The notes under the pieces were generated by a model. That model searched no databases. It saw only the letters and a list, made by a program, of their open reading frames with translations, and was not told the DNA's origin. A program made the translations under genes and the position numbers. From NCBI RefSeq assembly GCF_001514265.1, contig NZ_KQ948991.1, positions 492,684 through 556,683 of the forward strand: 64,000 nt of DNA. The letters run 5' to 3'. Each line of letters opens with the position of its first letter. Positions within the stretch are counted from its first letter, which is position 1. This DNA is from Streptomyces resistomycificus. GTDB lineage: Bacteria; Actinomycetota; Actinomycetes; Streptomycetales; Streptomycetaceae. Positions 55,089-64,000 of the stretch are shown here, one piece after another.

Positions 55089-55769
55089 TCACGTGGTGGT
55101 GTCGCCGGGCGTATCCGGCCCGGGGACGTCCCCGGGCCGGGGCAGGACGCCCGGCGCTCCCTCTGTGGTGTCGCGAGCGGGTTCTCCGTGGCCGGGGCCC
55201 TTGAGGTCCCGACCCGCCCGCTCGCTCTCGATGAGCTCGTTCAGCCAGCGCACTTCGCGCTCCACGGACTCCATCCCGTGGCGCTGGAGCTCAAGCGTGT
55301 AGTCGTCGAGGCGCTCCCGGGTACGCGCCAGCGAGGCGCGCATCTTCTCCAGGCGCTCCTCCAGGCGGCTGCGGCGGCCCTCGAGCACGCGCATGCGCAC
55401 ATCTCGAGACGTCTGTCCGAAGAAGGCGAAGCGAGCAGCGAAGTGCTCGTCCTCGTACGCGTCGGGCCCCGTCTGCGAGAGGAGTTCCTCGAAGTGTTCC
55501 TTACCTTCCGCCGTCAACCGATAGACGATCTTGGCGCGACGCCCTGCGAGTGGTGCCGCGAGGGCGTCCTCGGTGGTGTTTCCCGGCTCTTCGATCAACC
55601 AGCCGTTCGCGACCAGCGTCTTGAGGCAGGGATACAGCGTTCCGTAGCTGAACGCGCGGAACACCCCCAGTGACGTGTTGAGTCGTTTGCGCAGCTCATA
55701 GCCGTGCATCGGCGACTCGCGGAGCAGGCCGAGGACGGCGAACTCAAGGATCCCGGAACGCCGGCTCAT
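55089..55769 (-). CDS. PadR-family transcriptional regulator
   Basis: A 226-residue regulator. The winged helix spans about residues 1-95 (ILEFAVLGLLRESPMHGYELRKRL, FSYGTLYPCLKTLVANGWL) and a long C-terminal coiled coil follows (RRSRLEERLEKMRASLARTRERLDDY). ATG at 55769. A perfect palindrome 51 bases upstream is a likely operator, and ino1 lies downstream, so it probably controls itself, ino1 and perhaps the divergent PBP gene. Confidence 0.92.
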   Translation of the reverse strand: MSRRSGILEFAVLGLLRESPMHGYELRKRLNTSLGVFRAFSYGTLYPCLKTLVANGWLIEEPGNTTEDALAAPLAGRRAKIVYRLTAEGKEHFEELLSQTGPDAYEDEHFAARFAFFGQTSRDVRMRVLEGRRSRLEERLEKMRASLARTRERLDDYTLELQRHGMESVEREVRWLNELIESERAGRDLKGPGHGEPARDTTEGAPGVLPRPGDVPGPDTPGDTTT

Positions 55770-55819
55770 GTCGCCTCCTCTCTGCCGCGGACGGGCCGTG
55801 ACGGTCTTTATGACGCGCT

Positions 55820-55840
55820 GATGTATCGACTCGATACATC
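55820..55840. promoter_or_regulatory. Perfect palindrome, likely PadR operator
   Basis: GATGTATCGA at 55820-55829, C at 55830, TCGATACATC at 55831-55840. The ATGT/ACAT ends match known PadR operators. It overlaps the expected padR promoter region and sits 304 bases from the divergent PBP start. Confidence 0.8.
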
Positions 55841-56143
55841 AAGACGATAGAACGGCCTTCCGGATGCGACAAGAGGGGGGACGGTGAACGGGATCACATC
55901 GCTGATTCATGGCAAGCAAGTTGCCTGATTTGGGGGGAACCTCTGGGCTCGGCGGGTTTTGACGGTGCGTAGTCTGTGCGCCATGCACACCACCGGGAAC
56001 CGAGTGACGCCTGGGGGGCGTCATCGTCCTCGGTGCAGTACGGGTGAATGCGGAACCGAGCGCATCCGTACTTCGGGGGGACCGGAAACCAGCTGCCGTT
56101 TCCAGGCGCGCAAAGGTGCGCCTGCCCGAGGAGTAGTCGTTCG
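55841..56143. other. Divergent padR-PBP gap
   Basis: 303 non-coding bases with the PBP promoter, not placed. A short inverted repeat GCAA-GCAA-GTTGC lies near 55914. No other gene is visible. Confidence 0.4.
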
Positions 56144-58849
56144 ATGAGCGAGCACCGTCGCAAACCGCCGCCGCCGCAGGGAGGCGGACGTGCCGCGGCC
56201 CGACGCGGCCAGTCCGGCTCGTCCACCGGCCGCCGCGCGGCACCGCGAGGCGCCACCGGATCTCCTTCCGACTCCTATGGGGCGAGCTCCCATGAGTCGG
56301 ATTCCTATGGACCGGGGGGCGAGGAACGTCCGTACGGCGGCCGAGCCGAGGCCCGCCGGTCGTCACAGAGAAGCAGTGGGGGCCGACGCAGAGCGGCCGA
56401 ACCCGCCGGCCGGGGTGGTCGGCGGGGTGGTCCCGGAGGCGCGGCCGGTCCCGGGCGCGGCCGGGGCCGGGGAGCCGACCCCGGAAGGAAGCGGATCATC
56501 GACTACCCGCGCGCCGGCAAGTACGGCGTGGCGCGCTGGGTGCCGTCGTGGAAACTGGTGACGGGTCTGTTCATCAGCTTCTTCGGTGGCATGGTCGCGG
56601 TCGCGGGTGTCGGCTACGCCCTCGTGAGCGTGCCCAACGTCGACGAGACCGCGAACGCGCAGAACAACGTCTACTACTGGGCCAACGGCTCCGAGATGGT
56701 CGCCACGGGCGGTGAGACGAACCGCCAGAACATCAACCTCACGCAGATCCCCAAGGCGATGCAGTACGCCGTCATCTCGCAGGAGAACAAGACCTTCGAG
56801 ACCGACAGCGGCATCGACCCCAAGGGCATCGCCCGCGCCGTGTTCAACATGGCCAGGGGCGGCGAGACGCAGGGTGGCTCGACCATCACCCAGCAGTACG
56901 TGAAGAACGCGATGCTGAACGACCAGTCCCAGACCGTCTCGCGGAAGTTCAAGGAGATCTTCGTCTCCGTCAAGGTCGGCGCCAAGTTGTCGAAGGACGA
57001 CATCATGGAGGGCTACCTGAACTCCGCGTACTACGGACGCGGTGCCTACGGCATCCAGGCGGCCGCACGCGCGTACTTCGACAAGGAAGCCGTCGACCTG
57101 AACGAGGGGCAGTGCGCCTTCCTCGCCGCGATGCTCAAGGGCGCCACGTACTACGACCCGGCGGGCTCGACGTCCATCGACCCGTCCGGTGCCTCTCCCG
57201 AGGCCAACAGCAAGCGGGCCCTGAGGCAGATGCAGGACACCCTCGACAAGATGGTCGAGTACAAGCATCTGGATCCCGCGGTGCGGGCCAAGTACACCAA
57301 GCTTCCCGACTGGAAGAACCCGCGGTCGAACAACCAGCTGAGCGGCCAGGTCGGCTACCTCGTCGATCTCGCCAAGGCCTACCTGATCAACAACGACATC
57401 GTCAGCGCTGACAGGCTGCAGCAGGGTGGCCTCTCGATCTACACGACCTTCGACAAGAAGAAGGTCGACGAACTCGAGAAGTCGGTCCAGAAGGTTCGGA
57501 AGGCGAACATCAAGCCCAAGGAGCGCCCGAAGACGGACAAGTACGTCCAGTTCGGTGGCGCGTCCGTGGATCCGGCGACGGGTGCCATCAAGGCCATCTA
57601 CGGCGGTGAGGACGCGACGAAGCACTTCACCAACAACGCCGACGCGACCGGTGCCCAGGTCGGTTCGACCTTCAAGCCGTTCGTGCTCGCGGCGGCGATG
57701 AAGTGGGGTGTGCGCGATCCGGACCTGGGCGAGAGCCAGGCACAGGACGAGCGCACGGTCGTTTCCCCGAAGAGCCTGTTCAGCGGCGAGAACGACCTCA
57801 AGATCAAGACGTATGACGGAGCGATCTGGAAGAACGAGGAAGGCAAGGAGTGGCTGCAGGAGAACGACGGCCAGCAGTCGTACGGCACTCCGCCGAAGTA
57901 CAACATCGACCTGCGTGAGGCGATGCGGGAGTCGGTGAACTCCGCCTTCGTGCAGCTCGGCATGGATGTCGGCCTGGACAAGGTCAAGGAGGCGGCCATG
58001 GACGCCGGCCTCAAGGAGAACAGCCTCGCGGGCACCAGCTTCCCGTCCTTCTCCATCGGCATCTCCGACCCCAGTGCGATCCGCATGGCGGGGGCGTACG
58101 CCACGTTCGCGGCCAGCGGCGAGCAGCGGGAGCCGTTCTCGGTGGCGAAGGTCACGGGTAAGGACGGCCCGATCTACACCCACAAGGACAAGACCACGCA
58201 GGCCTTCGACGCGAAGGTCGCCGACAACGTCACCGACGTCCTCAAGACCGTGGTCGAGAAGGGCACGGGTACCAACGCCCAGCTGTCCGACCGTGAGGTG
58301 GCGGGCAAGACCGGTACCACCGACGGCAACAAGTCCGCCTGGTTCGTGGGCTACACGCCGCAGCTGTCCACGTCGATCGCCATGTTCCGGCTGGACGACG
58401 ACGAGACCAAGAAGAACCGTGAGTTCCTGGAGATGTTCGGCACGGGTGGTCAGGAGAAGATCCACGGCGCCTCGTTCCCGTCGGAGATCTGGCACGACTA
58501 CATGGAACAGGCGCTGAAGGGAACGAAGCCGGAGCCGTTCCCGACTCCGGAGCCCATCGGTGAGATCGTCAACGACGTTCCGACGCCGACGCCCACTCCC
58601 ACGCCCACTGAGACCGCGAGCGCCAGTCCGACGCCGAGTCCTTCGCCCAGCGAGAGTCAGACGTCTCCCTCGCCCACGCCGACCGAGTCCTGCCAGTTCG
58701 ACTGGCAGTGCACCGGAGCCGACGATGGCGGGACGGACAACGGAGGCACCGACGGGGGGGTGACGTCCACCCCCACGGTCACGCCGACAGGCGAGAACGG
58801 AAACAACGGAAACAACAACGGCGGCATCTTCGGAGGCCCAGCCGGTTAG
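56144..58849 (+). CDS. Bifunctional class A penicillin-binding protein
   Basis: A 901-residue enzyme that polymerises and cross-links peptidoglycan. A basic, Gly/Arg-rich cytoplasmic region (1-135) precedes one membrane helix (about 137-160). The GT51 glycosyltransferase domain shows SQENKTFETDSGIDPKGIARA and GGSTITQQYVKN; the transpeptidase has GSTFKPF (Ser about 508), SVNSAF and GKTGTTDG (about 721). The tail is Pro/Thr/Ser- then Gly/Asn-rich. ATG at 56144 has GAGGAG upstream. It matches PonA1 by context. Confidence 0.95.
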   Translation: MSEHRRKPPPPQGGGRAAARRGQSGSSTGRRAAPRGATGSPSDSYGASSHESDSYGPGGEERPYGGRAEARRSSQRSSGGRRRAAEPAGRGGRRGGPGGAAGPGRGRGRGADPGRKRIIDYPRAGKYGVARWVPSWKLVTGLFISFFGGMVAVAGVGYALVSVPNVDETANAQNNVYYWANGSEMVATGGETNRQNINLTQIPKAMQYAVISQENKTFETDSGIDPKGIARAVFNMARGGETQGGSTITQQYVKNAMLNDQSQTVSRKFKEIFVSVKVGAKLSKDDIMEGYLNSAYYGRGAYGIQAAARAYFDKEAVDLNEGQCAFLAAMLKGATYYDPAGSTSIDPSGASPEANSKRALRQMQDTLDKMVEYKHLDPAVRAKYTKLPDWKNPRSNNQLSGQVGYLVDLAKAYLINNDIVSADRLQQGGLSIYTTFDKKKVDELEKSVQKVRKANIKPKERPKTDKYVQFGGASVDPATGAIKAIYGGEDATKHFTNNADATGAQVGSTFKPFVLAAAMKWGVRDPDLGESQAQDERTVVSPKSLFSGENDLKIKTYDGAIWKNEEGKEWLQENDGQQSYGTPPKYNIDLREAMRESVNSAFVQLGMDVGLDKVKEAAMDAGLKENSLAGTSFPSFSIGISDPSAIRMAGAYATFAASGEQREPFSVAKVTGKDGPIYTHKDKTTQAFDAKVADNVTDVLKTVVEKGTGTNAQLSDREVAGKTGTTDGNKSAWFVGYTPQLSTSIAMFRLDDDETKKNREFLEMFGTGGQEKIHGASFPSEIWHDYMEQALKGTKPEPFPTPEPIGEIVNDVPTPTPTPTPTETASASPTPSPSPSESQTSPSPTPTESCQFDWQCTGADDGGTDNGGTDGGVTSTPTVTPTGENGNNGNNNGGIFGGPAG

Positions 58850-58872
58850 CCGCCATATCGCCCGCAAAGGGT

Positions 58873-58886
58873 GTTTCACGTGAAAC
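58873..58886. promoter_or_regulatory. parS: parS site after the class A PBP gene
   Basis: Perfect GTTTCACGTGAAAC, 24 bases past the PBP stop and before the mannosyltransferase gene. Confidence 0.93.
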
Positions 58887-58958
58887 ATGGGCCGCCGCAC
58901 CCCACCAGGTGCGGCGGCCCTCGGCGTATTCCTAGGCACGTACGGCAGGATGTGCGGC

Positions 58959-60479
58959 ATGCCCAGTGCAGAATCGACGCCAGCGAGCGTCCACGAGCCG
59001 GACCCGGTGCGGCCGACCAAGGACGACGAGATCGCCAGAAGCGGCAGTGAGCTGATCGGTGGTCCCATCGGCCGGCGTGCCCTGCTCGGCTCGTCGTGGT
59101 GGAGTCCGGTCCGGATCATCGCTCTAGTGGCGATCGGCGTGTTCGCCCTCGGCCTGGTCCAGAAGGCGCCCTGTTACAACGGCGCCTGGTTCTTCGGCGC
59201 CAGCTCGCAGTACACGCACGCGTGCTACTCGGACATCCCGCACCTGTACCAGGGGCGCGGTTTCGCCGACGGCCTCGTGCCCTACTTCGACAAGCTCCCC
59301 GGCGACATGCAGTACCTCGAGTACCCGGTGCTGACCGGTGTGTTCATGGAGGTCGCCAGCTGGCTCACCCCCGGCAGCGGCAGCATCCAGGACCAGGAAC
59401 AGTGGTACTGGATGGTCAACGCCGGGATGCTGATGGTGTGTGCCGCGGTCATCGCCGCCTGCGTGACCCGGACACACGCCCGCCGGCCCTGGGACGGCCT
59501 GCTGGTCGCTCTGGCGCCCGCCGCCGCGCTGACCGCCACCATCAACTGGGACCTGCTGGCGGTCGCTCTGACGGCCGCCGCGATGCTGATGTGGTCTCGG
59601 GGCCGCGCCCTGGCCTTCGGCGTCCTGCTGGGGCTCGCCACGGCCGCCAAGCTCTATCCCTTCCTGCTCCTCGGGCCGTTGCTTCTGTTGTGCTGGCGTG
59701 CGGGCAGGTGGCGGGAGTACGGGACGGCTCTGGCGGGCGCGATCGTCGCGTGGCTGGTCGTGAACCTGCCGGTGATGCTGTTCGCCTTCGAAGGCTGGTC
59801 GAAGTTCTACACGTTCAGCCAGGAGCGGGGCGTCGACTTCGGCTCCTTCTGGCTGATCTGGTCGCAGAACTCCAGCGACCCGCCCAGCACCGAGACCGTC
59901 AACACGATGGCCACGCTGTTGATGCTGCTGAGCTGCGCCGGCATCGCGGCCCTCACGCTGACCGCCCCGCGCCGTCCGCGCTTCGCCCAGCTCGCCTTCC
60001 TGATCGTCGCGGCGTTCATCCTCACCAACAAGGTCTACTCGCCGCAGTACGTCCTCTGGCTGGTGCCGCTGGCCGCACTGGCCCGGCCCAAGTGGCGGGA
60101 CTTCCTGATCTGGCAGGCCTGCGAGGTGGCGTACTTCCTGGGCATCTGGATGTACCTCGCGTACACGACCAGCGGCGACGCCCACAAGGGTCTGCCGACG
60201 GATGGTTACCACTGGGCCATCGCCCTGCACCTGCTGGGCACGCTGTACCTGTGCGTGGTCGTCGTACGCGACATCGTCATGCCGGAGCGGGACGTGGTGC
60301 GCCGGGCCGGGGACGACGACCCGTCAGGGGGCGTGCTCGACGGAGCGGAGGACGTCTTCGTCCTCGGCCCGGCCGCCCATCCACCGCGTCACGCCGCCCA
60401 CTTCGAGGGACCTCAGGTGGAGTGGGGCACTGTGTCCTCAGCGGAGCCTTCCGGAGGCAGCGCAAGCAGTTCGCTCTGA
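58959..60479 (+). CDS. GT87-like polyprenol-phosphate mannosyltransferase
   Basis: A 506-residue GT-C type membrane protein with about ten helices. The acidic pair in the first outer loop (SDIPHLYQGRGFADGLVPYFD) is typical of lipid-linked sugar transferases of the DUF2029/GT87 group, such as the neighbour of ponA1 in M. tuberculosis. ATG at 58959 is chosen for AGGA eight bases upstream; 58950 is also possible. The acceptor is unknown. Confidence 0.87.
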   Translation: MPSAESTPASVHEPDPVRPTKDDEIARSGSELIGGPIGRRALLGSSWWSPVRIIALVAIGVFALGLVQKAPCYNGAWFFGASSQYTHACYSDIPHLYQGRGFADGLVPYFDKLPGDMQYLEYPVLTGVFMEVASWLTPGSGSIQDQEQWYWMVNAGMLMVCAAVIAACVTRTHARRPWDGLLVALAPAAALTATINWDLLAVALTAAAMLMWSRGRALAFGVLLGLATAAKLYPFLLLGPLLLLCWRAGRWREYGTALAGAIVAWLVVNLPVMLFAFEGWSKFYTFSQERGVDFGSFWLIWSQNSSDPPSTETVNTMATLLMLLSCAGIAALTLTAPRRPRFAQLAFLIVAAFILTNKVYSPQYVLWLVPLAALARPKWRDFLIWQACEVAYFLGIWMYLAYTTSGDAHKGLPTDGYHWAIALHLLGTLYLCVVVVRDIVMPERDVVRRAGDDDPSGGVLDGAEDVFVLGPAAHPPRHAAHFEGPQVEWGTVSSAEPSGGSASSSL

Positions 60480-60506
60480 GCGAACGCAACGTGGCGCGAC
60501 CACGCA

Positions 60507-60540
60507 AAAGGCCGTACACGGCGTTCCGTGTACGGCCTTT
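60507..60540. terminator. Shared terminator of the GT87 and racemase genes
   Basis: A perfect 15-bp stem, 60507-60521 with 60526-60540, loop CGTT, with A and T tracts at both ends, between convergent genes. Confidence 0.9.
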
Positions 60541-60581
60541 CGGCTGCTCTGCTGCGCTCGGCGGACGGTGAGGGCCGGTCC

Positions 60582-61613
60582 TCAGCGGTCGAAGATGCGG
60601 TCGAACTGGGTGGTGGTGTGCCGCAGGTGGGCCACCAGTTCCTCACCGACCTTCGGCTCCGGGGCGTCGGACGGCACGAACAGGATCGAGACCTGCATGT
60701 GCGGCGGCTCGGCGAACCAGCGCTGCTTGCCGCCCCAGACGAAAGGAGAAAGGTTCCGGTTGACCGTGGCGAGGCCGGCCCGGGCGACGCCCTTGGCGCG
60801 CGGCATGACGCCGTGCAGCGCCTTGGGGGCCTCCAGGCCCACTCCGTGCGACGTACCGCCCGCCACGACCACCAGGTAGCCGTCCGAGGCCGCCTTCTGT
60901 TGCCGGTAGCCGAAGCGGTCCCCCTTGGTGACTCGCGTGACGTCCAGGACCGCCCCGCGGTACTCGGTCGCGTCGTGGTCCCCGAGCCACAGCCGCGTGC
61001 CGATGCGGGCCCGGAACCGGGTCTGCGGGAACTGCTGCTGCAGCCGCGCCAGGTCCTCGGCCTTGAGGTGACTGACGAACATCGTGTGCAGCGGCAGCCG
61101 GGCCGCGCGCAGCCGGTCCATCCAGCCGATGACCTCCTCGACGGCGTCCGAGCCGTCGGTGCGGTCCAGCGGCAGATGGATCGCGAAGCCCTCGAGGCGG
61201 ACGTTCTCTATGGCGGCGTGCAGCTGTGGCAGGTCCTGCTCGCTGATGCCGTGCCGCTTCATCGAGGACATCACCTCGATGACCACGCGGGCGCCCACAA
61301 GGCCGTACACCCCGTCGATCGACGACACCGACCGGATGACCCGGTCGGGCAGCGGGACGGGCTCCTCGCCGCGCCGGTAGGGCGTCAGCACCAGCAGGTC
61401 ACCGCCGAACCAGTCCTTGATCCGGGCGGCCTCGTACGTCGTGCCGACGGCGAGGACGTCCGAGCCCAGGCGCGTGGCCTCCTCCGCCAGCCGCTCGTGC
61501 CCGAAGCCGTAGCCGTTGCCCTTGCAGACCGGGACGAGCCCGGGGAACTGCTCCTGCACGTGCTTGTGGTGCGCCCGCCAGCGCGCGGTGTCGACGTAGA
61601 GCGTGAGCGCCAT
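60582..61613 (-). CDS. Alanine racemase-like PLP enzyme
   Basis: A 343-residue type III PLP enzyme. The PLP lysine is in VPVCKGNGYGFG near the N-terminus, and the C-terminal barrel ends without the usual Alr motif set. It may racemise alanine or another amino acid for wall precursors. ATG at 61613. It lies next to femX, 74 bases downstream, supporting a wall role. Confidence 0.85.
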   Translation of the reverse strand: MALTLYVDTARWRAHHKHVQEQFPGLVPVCKGNGYGFGHERLAEEATRLGSDVLAVGTTYEAARIKDWFGGDLLVLTPYRRGEEPVPLPDRVIRSVSSIDGVYGLVGARVVIEVMSSMKRHGISEQDLPQLHAAIENVRLEGFAIHLPLDRTDGSDAVEEVIGWMDRLRAARLPLHTMFVSHLKAEDLARLQQQFPQTRFRARIGTRLWLGDHDATEYRGAVLDVTRVTKGDRFGYRQQKAASDGYLVVVAGGTSHGVGLEAPKALHGVMPRAKGVARAGLATVNRNLSPFVWGGKQRWFAEPPHMQVSILFVPSDAPEPKVGEELVAHLRHTTTQFDRIFDR

Positions 61614-61687
61614 GGCCGGACCTGGAACCTTTCTGGTGGCTGCGGTGTATCAGAGGTATGGGAGCTATTGAAGCGAAGAACGCGACG

Positions 61688-62809
61688 TCAGCGACGCGAC
61701 ATGTAGATGTCGAGCGCCTTGTGGAGCAGCTTGTTCAGCGGGAAGTCCCACTCGCCGAGGTACTCGGCGGCCTGGCCACCCGTGCCCACCTTGAACTGGA
61801 TCAGGCCGAAGAGGTGGTCCGTCTCGTCCAGCGAGTCGGAGATGCCCCGCAGGTCGTAGACCGTTCCGCCGAGGGCGTATGCGTCGCGGAGCATCCGCCA
61901 CTGCATCGCGTTCGAGGGCCGGACCTCACGGCCGATGTTGTCGGAGGCGCCGTAGGAGTACCAGACGTGTCCCCCGACGATCAGCATCGTCGCCGCCGAC
62001 AGGTTCACGCCGTCATGCCGGGCGAAGTACAGCCGCATGCGGTTGGGGTCCTCGGTGTTGAGAGCCGTCCACATGCGCTGGAAGTACGACAGCGGCCGGG
62101 GCCGGAAGTGGTCGCGCACCGCCGTGATCTCGTACAGGCGCTGCCATTCCTCGAGGTCCTGGTAGCCGCCCTGGACGACCTCGACACCGGCCTTCTCGGC
62201 CTTCTTGATGTTGCGGCGCCACAGCTGGTTGAAGTTCTTGTGGACCTCTTCCAGAGAGCGGTTGGCCAGCGGCACCTGGAAGACGTAACGGGGCTGCACG
62301 TCGCCGAAGCCGGCGCCCCCGTCCTCACCCTGCTGCCAGCCCATGCGGCGCAGCTTGTCGGCGACCTCGAAGGCACGGGGCTCGATGAAGTCGGCCTCGA
62401 TGTCGCGCAGCCGCTTCACGTCCGGGTTCTGGATGCCCTGTTTGATGGAGGTCGCTTCCCAGCGCCGGATGATCACCGGCGGGCCCATCTTCACGGAGAA
62501 GGCGCCCTGGTGCTTGAGGTGCGCGAGCATCGGTTCAAGCCACTCGGTCAGATTCGGCGCGAACCAGTTGATGACCGGGCCCTCGGGCAAATAGGCGAGA
62601 TAGCGCTTGATCTTGGGCAGCTGACGGTAGAGGACGAGCCCCGCGCCGACGAGTTCGCCGGTGCGGTCGTCGAACCAGCCGAGGCTCTCGGAGCGCCACT
62701 CCGCCTTGACATCGGCCCAGGCCGGAACCTGCATGTGGCTCGCCGAGGGCAGGCTCTGGATGTATGCCAGATGCTGCTCGCGGCTGATCGTCCTCAGGGT
62801 CAGGCTCAT
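61688..62809 (-). CDS. femX: FemX-like peptidoglycan bridge aminoacyltransferase
   Basis: A 373-residue FemABX enzyme that adds the first residue, glycine in Streptomyces, to the diaminopimelate of lipid II. Two GNAT-like halves are visible, with MQVPAWADVKAEW, VKMGPPVI and WYSYGASDNIGREVRPSNAMQW. A coiled-coil insertion as in FemA is short. ATG at 62809. The S. coelicolor counterpart is reported as essential. Confidence 0.92.
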   Translation of the reverse strand: MSLTLRTISREQHLAYIQSLPSASHMQVPAWADVKAEWRSESLGWFDDRTGELVGAGLVLYRQLPKIKRYLAYLPEGPVINWFAPNLTEWLEPMLAHLKHQGAFSVKMGPPVIIRRWEATSIKQGIQNPDVKRLRDIEADFIEPRAFEVADKLRRMGWQQGEDGGAGFGDVQPRYVFQVPLANRSLEEVHKNFNQLWRRNIKKAEKAGVEVVQGGYQDLEEWQRLYEITAVRDHFRPRPLSYFQRMWTALNTEDPNRMRLYFARHDGVNLSAATMLIVGGHVWYSYGASDNIGREVRPSNAMQWRMLRDAYALGGTVYDLRGISDSLDETDHLFGLIQFKVGTGGQAAEYLGEWDFPLNKLLHKALDIYMSRR

Positions 62810-62987
62810 TCGGGGCGCTCCTCGGGCTGGTGTGTCCCCATGGGTACAGGGGCTCCGGCTCTCGCGCCGAAGCCTACTGCGCCTTTCGAGCGCCCCGACT
62901 GGGCATACGCACCTTCGCCCCGGCCTGTGGGCCGCCGAGGCGTTCCGCTGTGCGTTGTGAGGGGTTCAGTGGGGTGTGATCGTGGCG

Positions 62988-63299
62988 TCAGAAGACCCCG
63001 CCGAAGAGACCACCGTGCGCCATGCCGAGGAAGAAGCCGATTCCGGAGGCGCCCAGGCCGAGGATCAGCCCGAAGCGCTCACGGGTCGTCTCCGAGACCC
63101 ACTGCCCGTACGCCCCGGTGAGGATCCCCACCAGGCCGGTCCAGGAGCTGAGCAGATGCAGGCTGTGGAACATCGCCGTGACGAACGACGTGATGCCCAG
63201 CACCAGCGTCACCGCGAGCAGCGTGTCCTGGAGGGGATGGGGCTTGCCGTCCGTGGCGAAAAGGCCTCCGGCGGTGTTGGGTCGCAATGCCTGTGCCAT
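62988..63299 (-). CDS. Small membrane protein near rpsF
   Basis: A 103-residue protein with three hydrophobic segments (LLAVTLVLGITSFVTAMF, WTGLVGILTGAYGQW, LILGLGASGIGFFLGM). ATG at 63299 has AGGAGGTG six bases upstream, a very strong site. No family recognised with certainty. It is reverse to rpsF. Confidence 0.85.
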   Translation of the reverse strand: MAQALRPNTAGGLFATDGKPHPLQDTLLAVTLVLGITSFVTAMFHSLHLLSSWTGLVGILTGAYGQWVSETTRERFGLILGLGASGIGFFLGMAHGGLFGGVF

Positions 63300-63563
63300 A
63301 GGGCACCTCCTGCGGAAGACGGCGCATCGTAGCGCCATGCACACCCGATGTGTACAGACTGACGGTCATCGGGGCCGGATTTCAACCGGAAGCCGCAGTG
63401 CGGGTACTCTGTACCGTCTGCACCGGTGTCTGCCCACGTCACGACAGGGACTCCCCTTGGGGAACCCCGATTGTCAGTGGCGGCCGATACCGTGGCGTAC
63501 GCATAACAACCCTCCTGCCACGGAACGACCGTGGCCGCTGAGTCCAAAGGAGGTGGGTTCTAC

Positions 63564-63854
63564 ATGCGTCACTACGAGGTGATGGTCATCCTCGACCCCG
63601 ATCTGGAGGAGCGCGCTGTCGCCCCTCTGATCGAGAACTTCCTCTCCGTCGTCCGTGAGGGCAACGGAAAGGTCGAGAAGGTCGACACCTGGGGCCGTCG
63701 TCGTCTCTCGTACGAGATCAAGAAGAAGCCTGAGGGCATCTACTCGGTCATCGATCTGCAGGCCGAGCCTGCGATCGTCAAGGAGCTCGACCGCCAGATG
63801 AACCTGAACGAGTCGGTCCTCCGGACCAAGGTCCTCCGCCCCGAGACCCACTGA
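63564..63854 (+). CDS. rpsF: Ribosomal protein bS6
   Basis: A 96-residue protein of the small subunit (MRHYEVMVILDPDLEERAV, KVDTWGRRRLSYEIKK). ATG at 63564 has AAAGGAGGTG upstream. It opens the rpsF-ssb operon. Confidence 0.97.
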   Translation: MRHYEVMVILDPDLEERAVAPLIENFLSVVREGNGKVEKVDTWGRRRLSYEIKKKPEGIYSVIDLQAEPAIVKELDRQMNLNESVLRTKVLRPETH

Positions 63855-63932
63855 GCTTTCCCGCTCAGCTGATCTCGGGATTCGAGTAGCAGCACCAAGC
63901 AGCCAGCAGCAAACCCGCCGAGAGGTTCCCCC

Positions 63933-64000
63933 ATGGCAGGCGAGACCGTCATCACGGTCGTCGGCAATCTTGTCGACGACCCCGAGCTGCGCTTCACCCC
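63933..64000 (+). CDS. ssb: Single-stranded DNA-binding protein, start only
   Basis: The first 22 codons ([20 protein letters not shown]) match the OB-fold N-terminus of SSB. The rest is beyond the window. It lies 78 bases after rpsF, the usual order before rpsR and rplI. Confidence 0.9.

Overview
This window is the chromosomal origin region of a Streptomyces. The GC-rich coding sequence, GTG and TTG starts, and a gene order familiar from Streptomyces and other actinobacteria all point that way: the pstP–rodA–pbpA–pknB cell-wall set, sortases, crgA, gyrAB–recF–gnd–dnaN, oriC, dnaA, rpmH–rnpA–yidD–yidC–jag–rsmG–parAB, trxAB–sigM–murJ, ino1 and rpsF–ssb. I could not assign a species.

Layout. 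1–7000: an FHA protein (5' end missing), PP2C phosphatase, RodA/FtsW, class B PBP and a PASTA kinase form one forward operon for phospho-control of wall synthesis. 7170–11340: a reverse run of three class E sortases, a PabA/TrpG amidotransferase, a tiny membrane protein and a DUF881 protein, facing away from crgA. 11738–12001: a convergent gap carrying strong DnaA boxes. 12000–20900: rhomboid protease, cyclophilin, a DUF5324-like protein, tRNA-Ala, an XRE regulator, a second kinase, a secreted protein, small membrane and exported proteins, a decayed integrase beside tRNA-Ile. 20970–33740: the reverse replication block gyrA, gyrB, DUF721 (DciA-like), recF, gnd, dnaN, oriC and dnaA. oriC holds about twenty DnaA-box-like nonamers between dnaN and dnaA.

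34100–40050 runs forward: rpmH, rnpA, yidD, yidC, jag, rsmG, parA, parB. 41060–50790 runs in reverse: trxA, trxB (behind a near-perfect SigR promoter), an anti-sigma/SigM pair, a pseudokinase with a galactose-binding-like outer domain, MurJ and a large DUF6049-type membrane protein. 51040–64000 holds the CCA-adding enzyme, an MFS permease, inositol-phosphate synthase with a PadR regulator, a bifunctional PBP, a GT87-like mannosyltransferase, an alanine racemase-like enzyme, FemX, a small membrane protein, rpsF and the start of ssb.

The genes fit three jobs that meet at the origin: initiation (DnaA, oriC, DnaN, RecF, gyrase, DciA-like loader), origin segregation (ParA, ParB, eight perfect parS sites and two one-mismatch sites), and polar wall growth and septation under Ser/Thr kinase control. 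I found no biosynthetic cluster, intact prophage, CRISPR array or defence island. The most interesting signals are non-coding: DnaA-box clusters outside oriC, parS sites placed in terminators and reading frames, a PadR palindrome, a tandem 8-bp repeat, and a rearranged integrase relic.
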